From positions 1-5,195 of the forward strand of contig JAIPEV010000144.1 in the NCBI GenBank assembly GCA_021736965.1: a DNA stretch of 5,195 bases, in the 5' to 3' direction. The notes beneath the pieces were generated by a model that saw only the letters and a program-made list of their open reading frames with translations, searched no databases and was not told the DNA's origin. The DNA comes from Halanaerobiales bacterium. GTDB taxonomy: Bacteria > Bacillota > Halanaerobiia > Halanaerobiales > M55B127. Shown piece after piece: positions 1-5,195 of this stretch; the first letter of the stretch is position 1, and every line of letters starts with the position of its first letter. Made by a program: the position numbers and the translations under genes.

Positions 1-1866
1 ATTAGTGATGCTTATCAAAAAATGGCTATGATTTATTTAGATACAGTTCAACCAACTAAAGCAGATAAGTATCTAAAAAAGGCTTTAGAAATTAGAGAAA
101 AAGATAATTACTGGGAAGAATCATTACTACTGAGACTTGTTGCTGAAAATTACTTAAATATAGGAAATGTAAAAAAAGCAAAAGAGATGCAAAGAAAACT
201 TGAAAAATTGGATGAAGAAAGTAATAATGTAATATTAGATTCCAGAGTTAAAATAAGAACAGGTCGTCTAAGAGAGGCAGAGGAAATATTAATAAATGAG
301 CTTAATAAAGAAAATAATAAAGAAAGTAAAAAGGTTGGAAGAGCCCACCGTGAAACAATCTTATTACTATCATTAATTTCATCTTTAGAAGGAGAAAAAA
401 AGAAAGCTTTAAAATATGCTAAAAAAGGATTAGAAAAATCTAAAAATCTTGACTCTCTTTTTACCCAAGCAGTTGCTAATATGAGGTTAGGACATGCCTA
501 TCAAATATCAAATTTAGATCAGTATGATACTGCTATAAAACATTATGAAAAAAGCTTAGAGATTGTTGATAAATTGAACGTAAGAAGAGGTAGAGCAGAA
601 GCTTTATGGGGCTTAACATTAGTATATGGTAGTTTAGGGAAAAAAGAACAGATGAAACAATATGGTCATGAGGGTATAAAAATTTGTGATAAAGCCGGTG
701 ATGAATGGTTAAAAAGTCTTATCCAGTTGTCACTAGGGATAGGTTTTATCCAGTTAAATGAATATAAAGATGCTCTTAGCTGGTTGACAATGGCAGTAAA
801 ATCATTTGATTATTGTAATGATATTTTTGGAAAGACTGTGGGACAAATTTGGTTAACCTTAATAGACTGTAAACTTGACCATAAGATGGACTTTAAACAA
901 AGACTTGAAGAAATAGTACCTATAATAGTTGAAAACGATCTAGAGTTTATCTTTAAAAAATCAAACTTGTTAGGCTCTAGAGATAATGAAATTTTGATCC
1001 CGATTTTAACTGAAGGTTTTAACTTAGATATAGAACATAATTTTTGTGAAAGGATACTAAAAAGTTTAAATATAAGACCAGGTGTAAACCATCCTGGTTA
1101 TACCTTGAGGACAAAAACCCTTGGACAGTTTAAGCTTTTTAGGGGAAATAATGAAGTAAAAAACAGTGAGTGGAAAAGAAAAAAAGCTAAAATACTATTT
1201 AAATTATTTTTAACTTTTAAAGATCGTCTTATACCAAAAGATAGATTAGCAGAGATGATATCTCCTAATAAAAACCAAAAGTCAGCAAATAGAGATTTCA
1301 AAGTTGCACTGAATGCCCTAAACAATGTATTAGAACCTAATCGTGAGGCAAGAGAAACCCCTTATTTTATCATAAAAAGGGATTCCAGTTATGGTCTTAA
1401 TCAAAATGTTAGTTATGATTTAGACTTTATTAGGTTTGAAAATATGATTAAAGAAGGTATTAAACTTAATAGAAAACAAGATATAGACTCTGCAATTGAA
1501 TACTTAAAAAAAGGTGTTGAAATTTATAATGGAGACTTTCTTCTCAACTGTATATACTTAGATTGGAGCCGAGAAACTAGAGATAAATTTAAAAATCTCT
1601 TTATTCAAGGCACAGAAACTTTGGCCCAACTATACTATAAAAAAGAGATGTATCAAAAAACTATTCAAATTGCTGAAAGGCTTTTGGCAGAAGAATCCTC
1701 AATAGAAAAAGCATATCAAATTATGATGAAGGCACTTATTAAGATGGATCAAAGATCACAAGCTATTAAAGTATATAACAAGTGTGTGGATATCTTAAAA
1801 AAAGATCTAGGTGTAATACCGTCACAAAAGACTATAGATCTATATAAGAAAGTAAAAGGAAAATAA
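1..1866 (+). CDS. MalT-like TPR regulator with C-terminal winged helix and BTAD domain (5' partial)
   Basis: A cytoplasmic transcriptional activator, cut at its N-terminus: the frame is open from base 1, so the ATG at 22 is probably internal. Residues below count from that ATG. Residues 1 to about 309 form seven or eight helical-hairpin repeats of about 40 residues, the size of MalT-type TPR repeats. A linker ending in HPGYTLR (357-363) leads into an OmpR/SARP-type winged helix (about 361-460), with the conserved-looking stretch RDFKVALNALN at 424-434. A BTAD domain follows (about 466-614), ending in the typical DLGVIPSQKTIDLYKKV. From family knowledge, such proteins usually carry a STAND/AAA ATPase domain before the TPRs; this is an inference because it lies outside the window. 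The inducer is unknown. Its position just upstream of the operon at 2077, whose promoter has SARP-like repeats, suggests it activates that operon. The fold assignment is strong; the target is inferred. Confidence 0.9.
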   Translation: MSDAYQKMAMIYLDTVQPTKADKYLKKALEIREKDNYWEESLLLRLVAENYLNIGNVKKAKEMQRKLEKLDEESNNVILDSRVKIRTGRLREAEEILINELNKENNKESKKVGRAHRETILLLSLISSLEGEKKKALKYAKKGLEKSKNLDSLFTQAVANMRLGHAYQISNLDQYDTAIKHYEKSLEIVDKLNVRRGRAEALWGLTLVYGSLGKKEQMKQYGHEGIKICDKAGDEWLKSLIQLSLGIGFIQLNEYKDALSWLTMAVKSFDYCNDIFGKTVGQIWLTLIDCKLDHKMDFKQRLEEIVPIIVENDLEFIFKKSNLLGSRDNEILIPILTEGFNLDIEHNFCERILKSLNIRPGVNHPGYTLRTKTLGQFKLFRGNNEVKNSEWKRKKAKILFKLFLTFKDRLIPKDRLAEMISPNKNQKSANRDFKVALNALNNVLEPNREARETPYFIIKRDSSYGLNQNVSYDLDFIRFENMIKEGIKLNRKQDIDSAIEYLKKGVEIYNGDFLLNCIYLDWSRETRDKFKNLFIQGTETLAQLYYKKEMYQKTIQIAERLLAEESSIEKAYQIMMKALIKMDQRSQAIKVYNKCVDILKKDLGVIPSQKTIDLYKKVKGK

Positions 1867-1880
1867 AATGTAATGACATC

Positions 1881-1906
1881 AAACCAGGTTAACACCTGGT
1901 TTTTTT
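1881..1906 (+). terminator. Rho-independent terminator of the regulator gene
   Basis: A perfect 9-bp stem, AAACCAGGT (1881-1889) and ACCTGGTTT (1894-1902), closes a TAAC loop and runs into a seven-T tract (1900-1906). It begins 14 bases after the regulator stop codon. It should end that transcript and separate it from the operon starting at 2077, so the operon needs its own promoter. Confidence 0.93.
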
Positions 1907-1932
1907 GTTGAGGGTATAATTAAAGCTTGATT

Positions 1933-1964
1933 GCAACTGATTTGTAACTTTGACATAGTAAACT
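1933..1964 (+). promoter_or_regulatory. Upstream pair of SARP-like heptamers with weak -10
   Basis: GCAACTG (1933-1939) and GTAACTT (1944-1950) are direct repeats whose starts are 11 bp apart. Eight bases after the second comes TAAACT (1959-1964), matching the -10 consensus at four of six positions. The sequence and spacing resemble the stronger array at 1996-2038, so this may be a second activator site or a second promoter. With only two units and a poor -10, chance is a real alternative. Confidence 0.4.
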
Positions 1965-1979
1965 TAAAATAGTAAGAAT
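1950..1979 (+). promoter_or_regulatory. Possible sigma-A promoter with consensus -35 and poor -10
   Basis: TTGACA (1950-1955) is a perfect -35 hexamer. The only -10 candidates at normal distance are TAAGAA (1973-1978, spacer 17, three of six matches) and AAGAAT (1974-1979, spacer 18, four of six). It could give weak basal expression of the operon. It overlaps the heptamer at 1944-1950, so a bound activator could compete with or help polymerase here. Confidence 0.3.
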
Positions 1980-1995
1980 GGAATAAAAATGTTTT

Positions 1996-2038
1996 GTAAC
2001 TTTTTTGAAACATAAAAGTAACTAATATATTTTATAAT
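1996..2038 (+). promoter_or_regulatory. SARP-type activator array and -10 box of the operon promoter
   Basis: Three direct heptamers, GTAACTT (1996-2002), GAAACAT (2007-2013) and GTAACTA (2018-2024), start exactly 11 bp apart, about one helical turn, so they lie on one DNA face. The last ends exactly 8 bp before a perfect TATAAT (2033-2038). At the 17-bp position the would-be -35 is ACATAA (2010-2015), which is essentially unrelated to TTGACA, so the promoter probably depends on an activator. Repeats with an 11-bp (or 22-bp) step, 8 bp from the -10 and covering the -35, are the arrangement described for SARP activators such as ActII-ORF4; the repeat sequence here is different and AT-rich. The likely transcription start is about 2045, giving a leader of roughly 32 bases. 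The -10 and repeats are seen; binding by the neighbouring BTAD regulator is inferred. Confidence 0.65.
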
Positions 2039-2076
2039 GTCTTCAAGTTAGAAATAAAATATTTGGAGGTGTAGAA

Positions 2077-3087
2077 ATGAATCAAAATGTAGGGATTATT
2101 TCAACAGGTGTTTACATACCAGATACATATATTAATAGTAAAGAGATTGCTAAAAAAACTAATATTCCAGAAGATGTAATAAAAAATAAATTTGGAATTA
2201 TAAAAAAACCTATACCGGGTGAAGATGATCATACATGTAAAATGGGAATAAATGCTGCTAATAAAGCTATAAAATCTATTGGATTAGATCCTTTAGATAT
2301 TGATTTAGTGATTTGGGCAGGAGCAGAACATAAAGAATATCCAATGTGGACAGCTTCCATTAAGTTACAACATGAAATTGGAGCAAAAAAAGCTTGGGCT
2401 TTTGATCTAGCCTTAAGATGTGGAACTATGATTATGGCAATGAAGGTTGCCAAAGATATGTTGTTAGCTAATAAGAGTATGGATACAGCCTTAATTGGTT
2501 CAGGTTACCGGAATGGAGATTTAATTGATTATGATAATCCAAAGGTATCTTTTATGTATAATCTTGGAGCCGGAGGGGCAGCTGTAATTTTGGAAAAAAA
2601 TACTGATAAAAATTTACTTCTTGAAGCTTCAGCAATAAATGACGGTTCATTATCTGAAACGGTTGTAGTTCCTGCTGGAGGTACTAAAAAAGAATTAACT
2701 AAAAAAGCACTTTCTAATGACGAACATCATCTTGATGTAAAAGATGGTGAGTTTATGAAAGAGAGGCTCAATCAAGTTTCAATTGAGAACTTCGTTAATG
2801 TAGTAAAGAGATCAGTACATAGTAGTGGATATAAAATGAGTGATATTGATTATATAGCAATTTTACATATGAAATATTCTGCTCATAAGTTTATGTTGGA
2901 ACAATTAGGACTGTCTGAAAGTAATACTATATATCTTAATGAATATGGTCATATTGGGCAGAATGATCAAATAATTTCTCTAGACCTTGCTCTCAAACAA
3001 AAGAAGGTAAAACCAGGAGATTTAGTAGTATTTGTTAGTGCTGGTATTGGTTATGCATGGAATGCTTTAACTATAAGATGGGGTTAG
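2077..3087 (+). CDS. KAS III (FabH)-like beta-ketoacyl synthase, thiolase superfamily
   Basis: A 336-residue cytoplasmic condensing enzyme, normal in length for KAS III, which joins an acyl group held on the active-site Cys to a second acyl unit. The start is fixed by GGAGGT (2065-2070), six bases before ATG. The nucleophile is Cys115 in AFDLALRCG, in the place of FabH Cys112. His264 (AILHMKYSAH) aligns with FabH His244, and GAGGAAVILE (164-173) is the usual core strand-turn. The C-terminal AGIGYAWNALTIRWG matches the FabH ending. Oddly, the motif that holds FabH Asn274 (HGNTSAAS) reads YGHIGQND, so His292 replaces Asn. By eye, the FabH ACP-docking Arg249 corresponds to Ala269, and CoA-contacting Trp32 to Val34. 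It heads a tight operon with a reductase and a CoA-transferase. I infer CoA rather than ACP substrates, for example making a 3-oxoacyl-CoA. It is not clearly the housekeeping FabH. HMG-CoA-synthase-like or acyltransferase activity is possible. Confidence 0.85.
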   Translation: MNQNVGIISTGVYIPDTYINSKEIAKKTNIPEDVIKNKFGIIKKPIPGEDDHTCKMGINAANKAIKSIGLDPLDIDLVIWAGAEHKEYPMWTASIKLQHEIGAKKAWAFDLALRCGTMIMAMKVAKDMLLANKSMDTALIGSGYRNGDLIDYDNPKVSFMYNLGAGGAAVILEKNTDKNLLLEASAINDGSLSETVVVPAGGTKKELTKKALSNDEHHLDVKDGEFMKERLNQVSIENFVNVVKRSVHSSGYKMSDIDYIAILHMKYSAHKFMLEQLGLSESNTIYLNEYGHIGQNDQIISLDLALKQKKVKPGDLVVFVSAGIGYAWNALTIRWG

Positions 3088-3110
3088 ATTAAATCTATGG
3101 AGGTATTAAT

Positions 3111-3851
3111 ATGAGGTTAAAAAACAAAGTAGCAATTATTACAGGAGCTGGTAACGGATTAGGTAAAGCTGGAGCATTAAAGTTTGCTAAAGAGGGAGCC
3201 GTAGTAATAGTAGTTGACTATGATCAAGAATCAGGAGAAACAGTAAAAGAAGAAATAGTACAAATGGATTGCAAAGCCGATTTTTATAAAGTTGATGTAT
3301 CTAATTGGGAACAAGTAAAGACAATGGTAGAAAATGTAAAAGAAAAGTATGGCACAATCGATATATTAGTAAACAATGCAGGGGTTACAGCTGATTCATT
3401 TTTAGTTAAGATGACTGATAAACAATGGGATAAGGTTATAGATGTTAACTTAAAAGGTGTCTTTAACTGCACAAAAGCAGTCGCACCGATTATGATTGAA
3501 AAAAAAGAGGGTAAAATTATCAATACTTCTTCAGTAGTTGGAGAACAGGGTAATGTAGGTCAAACTAACTATTCTGCAACAAAAGCAGGAGTTATTGGTA
3601 TGACAAAAACCTGGGCTAAAGAATTAGGATATAAAGGAATTAATGTTAATGCTGTTGCACCAGGTTATATAATGACAGAGATGGTTTCTAAAGTTCCTGA
3701 AAAAGTATTAGAAAAAATAAGAAATAAAGTTCCTTTTAAAAAATTAGGTGAGCCTGAAGATATAGCAAATGCCTATCTATTTTTAGCTTCATCAGAATCA
3801 GAATACTGTAATGGTACTATTTTAGATGTAAATGGCGGAATTAGTATATAA
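3111..3851 (+). CDS. SDR oxidoreductase, 3-oxoacyl-(ACP/CoA) reductase type (FabG-like)
   Basis: A 246-residue classical short-chain dehydrogenase, likely reducing a 3-oxoacyl thioester to the 3-hydroxyacyl form in the cytoplasm. GGAGGT (3099-3104) lies six bases before ATG, and the gene starts 23 bases after the synthase stop. Visible motifs are the nucleotide-binding TGAGNGLG (11-18), NNAG (88-91), and the tetrad Asn113, Ser141, Tyr154 and Lys158 (YSATK), then APG (183-185) and the FabG-like C-terminus ending NGGISI. Asp36 ends the second strand (VVIVVDYD), which in classical SDRs usually means preference for NAD(H) over NADP(H); housekeeping FabG normally uses NADPH. With a condensing enzyme before it and a CoA-transferase after it, a 3-hydroxyacyl-CoA dehydrogenase role (acetoacetyl-CoA reductase-like) is plausible. 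SDR substrates cannot be read from motifs, so the family call is firm and the substrate is not. Confidence 0.9.
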   Translation: MRLKNKVAIITGAGNGLGKAGALKFAKEGAVVIVVDYDQESGETVKEEIVQMDCKADFYKVDVSNWEQVKTMVENVKEKYGTIDILVNNAGVTADSFLVKMTDKQWDKVIDVNLKGVFNCTKAVAPIMIEKKEGKIINTSSVVGEQGNVGQTNYSATKAGVIGMTKTWAKELGYKGINVNAVAPGYIMTEMVSKVPEKVLEKIRNKVPFKKLGEPEDIANAYLFLASSESEYCNGTILDVNGGISI

Positions 3852-3864
3852 TATCAATTTGAAG

Positions 3865-3869
3865 GGAGG
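3865..3869 (+). promoter_or_regulatory. Ribosome binding site that fixes a TTG start
   Basis: GGAGG, inside GAAGGGAGGG, lies seven bases before TTG at 3877, in frame with the CoA-transferase. The upstream in-frame ATG at 3832 lies inside the reductase gene and has no purine-rich site before it. The TTG is therefore the better start. Confidence 0.85.
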
Positions 3870-3876
3870 GACTGAA

Positions 3877-5169
3877 TTGGATTTTCAAAAACTATATGAT
3901 GAAAAATTAATAACTACAAAAGAAGCAGTTGCTAAGGTAAAATCAAATCAAAAAGTATGTACTGCAATGGCTGGTTCTGAACCACAGGGGTTGTTAAATG
4001 AACTTGGAAATAGAAAAGATGAGTTAGAAAATGTCAATATAGTTTCGTGTTTAATGATGGGGGACTATGATTTTTTAAAACCTGAAATGAAAGGACATTT
4101 TTTAAATGAAACCTGGTTTTATGGTCCTGGAGATAGGGCTAATCATGTACATGGTAATGTAACATATATTCCTAATAACCTTCATGAAGCAGGTAAAATT
4201 AAGATAGAAAATGATAATATCAATATCTTTTGGGGTACTGCTACTTCAATGGACAAAAATGGATTTTTCTCTTTATCTTTAGGACTGACTTATGAAAAAA
4301 TGATGGTAGAAAATATTGATATGGTTGTTTTAGAAATCAATGAAAACTTGCCCTGGACACTTGGAGACACACAAGTTCATATAAAAGATGTAGATTTTGT
4401 TGTTGAAAATAATGCACCCTTAATTGAATTACCTTTTATTGAGCCAGGTGAAGTCGAAAAACAAATTGGCAGAAATGTAGCTGATTTAATTGAAGATGGC
4501 TCAACTCTTCAACTAGGAATAGGTGGAATTCCTAATGCTATCTCTTATTACTTAAAAGATAAAAAAGATCTAGGTATTCACACTGAAATGTTTACCGATG
4601 GTATGGTAGATCTATTTAGAGATGGTGTGATAACAAATAAGAAAAAAACAATGTGGAAGGGTAAAATGGTAGGTACTTTTGCTCTGGGTACTCAAAAATT
4701 ATATGATTTTATTGATAAAAATCTTGCAGTAGAATTTCAACAGGGTAAGATAACAAATGATCCATATATACTTGGTAAAAACTATAAGATGGTAAGTGTT
4801 AATACTGCCCTACAAGTCGACTTAACAGGACAAGTATGTTCTGAAGCAATAGGTCATAAACACTATAGTGGGACCGGTGGACAAGTAGATACCCATCGTG
4901 GAGCTCAAAGATCTCCTGATGGCAAGGGGATTATTGCTTTACGTTCTACAGCAAAAGATGGTCAAATTTCTACCATCCTTGCTGAACTACCCTTGGGCTC
5001 AAAAATAACACTGGGTAGGAATGATATCGATTATGTTGTTACTGAATATGGTGTTGCTCATTTAAAAGGAAAATGTATTAGAGACCGCGTTGACGCAATG
5101 ATAAGTATTGCCAATCCAAAGTTTAGAGATGATTTGAGAGAAAAGGCTAATAAATTAAAAATTTGGTAA
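3877..5169 (+). CDS. Acetyl-CoA hydrolase/transferase family CoA-transferase (4-hydroxybutyrate/butyryl-CoA type)
   Basis: A 430-residue cytoplasmic enzyme that should move CoA between an acyl-CoA and a carboxylate such as acetate, through a glutamyl-CoA thioester. I chose TTG at 3877 because of its ribosome binding site and because the protein then begins (M)DFQKLYDEKLITTKEAV, as usual for the family. An in-frame ATG at 3832 would add 15 residues encoded within the reductase gene. Counting from TTG, the glycine loop LGIGGIPNA is at 213-221 and the expected catalytic Glu is Glu237 in IHTEMFTDG, close to Glu238 of the Clostridium aminobutyricum 4-hydroxybutyrate CoA-transferase. Next come SGTGGQVD (331-338) and TEYGVAHLKG (389-398), all family hallmarks. 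Length is normal and no key residue is missing. It starts 25 bases after the reductase stop, in the same operon. It could recycle CoA from a 3-hydroxyacyl- or butyryl-CoA product, or activate an acid. Acyl specificity is not visible. Confidence 0.9.
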   Translation: MDFQKLYDEKLITTKEAVAKVKSNQKVCTAMAGSEPQGLLNELGNRKDELENVNIVSCLMMGDYDFLKPEMKGHFLNETWFYGPGDRANHVHGNVTYIPNNLHEAGKIKIENDNINIFWGTATSMDKNGFFSLSLGLTYEKMMVENIDMVVLEINENLPWTLGDTQVHIKDVDFVVENNAPLIELPFIEPGEVEKQIGRNVADLIEDGSTLQLGIGGIPNAISYYLKDKKDLGIHTEMFTDGMVDLFRDGVITNKKKTMWKGKMVGTFALGTQKLYDFIDKNLAVEFQQGKITNDPYILGKNYKMVSVNTALQVDLTGQVCSEAIGHKHYSGTGGQVDTHRGAQRSPDGKGIIALRSTAKDGQISTILAELPLGSKITLGRNDIDYVVTEYGVAHLKGKCIRDRVDAMISIANPKFRDDLREKANKLKIW

Positions 5170-5188
5170 ATATACTGAAAGGAGTGAT

Positions 5189-5195
5189 ATGAAAG
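5189..5195 (+). CDS. Start of a further operon gene (3' partial, product unknown)
   Basis: AAAGGAGTGAT (5178-5188) is a very good match to the anti-Shine-Dalgarno complement and leads directly into ATG at 5189, 19 bases after the CoA-transferase stop. Only Met-Lys and one further base are inside the window, so the product cannot be judged. It shows that the operon continues, since no terminator intervenes. Confidence 0.7.

Noticed and set aside
1098..1325. Minus-strand open frame of 75 codons inside the regulator gene
   Set aside because: It lies wholly opposite the winged-helix coding region, whose protein motifs are clear. The product is a low-complexity translation with no recognisable family.
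1915..1920. Perfect TATAAT just after the terminator
   Set aside because: A -35 at normal spacing would fall in the terminator stem (ACACCT at 1892-1897, a poor match). There is no extended TG motif and no heptamer 8 bp upstream. In such AT-rich DNA a lone TATAAT is weak evidence.
2027..2062. Inverted repeat ATATTTTAT (2027-2035) and ATAAAATAT (2054-2062) around the expected transcription start
   Set aside because: It is made only of A and T, the left arm overlaps the -10 box, and it would not be transcribed from a start near 2045. It is probably base-composition noise, not a leader hairpin or operator.
2045..2076. Possible riboswitch or leader RNA before the operon
   Set aside because: The leader predicted from the TATAAT at 2033 is only about 32 bases, too short for a riboswitch. 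I see no known riboswitch motif in the longer interval from 1907 either.
2229..2453. Minus-strand open frame of 74 codons inside the synthase gene
   Set aside because: It covers the strand opposite the active-site Cys region of a well-supported gene, and the translation resembles no family I know.
3284..3523. Minus-strand open frame of 79 codons inside the reductase gene
   Set aside because: It is antisense to the conserved NNAG and Asn113 region of the SDR gene and shows no family motif.
1..5195. CRISPR array, transposon, tRNA, rRNA or phage attachment site
   Set aside because: There are no regularly spaced repeats of CRISPR length, no transposase or terminal inverted repeats, and no tRNA or rRNA signatures. 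Almost the whole window is accounted for by normal coding sequence.

Overview
The window is strongly AT-rich and every visible gene lies on the + strand. It has compact gene spacing, strong GGAGG-type ribosome binding sites, one TTG start and a rho-independent terminator with a T tract. This suggests a low-GC Firmicutes/Clostridia-type anaerobe. A halophilic or alkaliphilic clostridial lineage (Halanaerobiales or Natranaerobiales type) is my guess from general look only; no marker gene here fixes the taxonomy.

Layout: positions 1-1866 are the 3'-terminal two thirds or so of a large regulator. It has MalT-like TPR repeats followed by a C-terminal winged helix and a bacterial transcriptional activator domain (BTAD, as in SARP regulators). 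Its N-terminus is cut off by the window edge. A clean terminator (1881-1906) ends that transcript. A 170-base intergenic region (1907-2076) then carries a promoter region with phased direct repeats. From 2077 a tight operon follows: a KAS III/FabH-like condensing enzyme (2077-3087), an SDR reductase of the FabG type (3111-3851), a CoA-transferase of the 4-hydroxybutyrate/butyryl-CoA type (true start probably TTG at 3877, end 5169), and the first codons of a fourth gene with a strong ribosome binding site (start 5189).

How they may work together: condensation, ketone reduction and CoA transfer are consecutive chemistries of short-chain 3-hydroxyacyl-CoA metabolism. The condensing enzyme keeps the nucleophilic Cys and the His. 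It has His where FabH has its active-site Asn, and it appears to lack the FabH Arg that docks ACP. The reductase has the Asp that usually marks NAD(H) preference. A CoA-linked fermentative or organic-acid pathway therefore fits better than ACP-linked fatty acid synthesis, but substrates cannot be read from sequence.

Most interesting signal: upstream of the operon, three heptamers of consensus G(T/A)AAC(T/A)(T/A) start exactly 11 bp apart (1996, 2007, 2018). The last one ends exactly 8 bp before a perfect TATAAT (2033-2038), which has no usable -35 at normal spacing. This is the geometry described for SARP-activated promoters in Streptomyces. Here it sits directly beside a gene for a protein with a SARP-type wHTH-BTAD module. 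A second, shorter pair with the same 11-bp step and 8-bp offset lies at 1933-1964. I propose that the upstream regulator is the activator of this operon.
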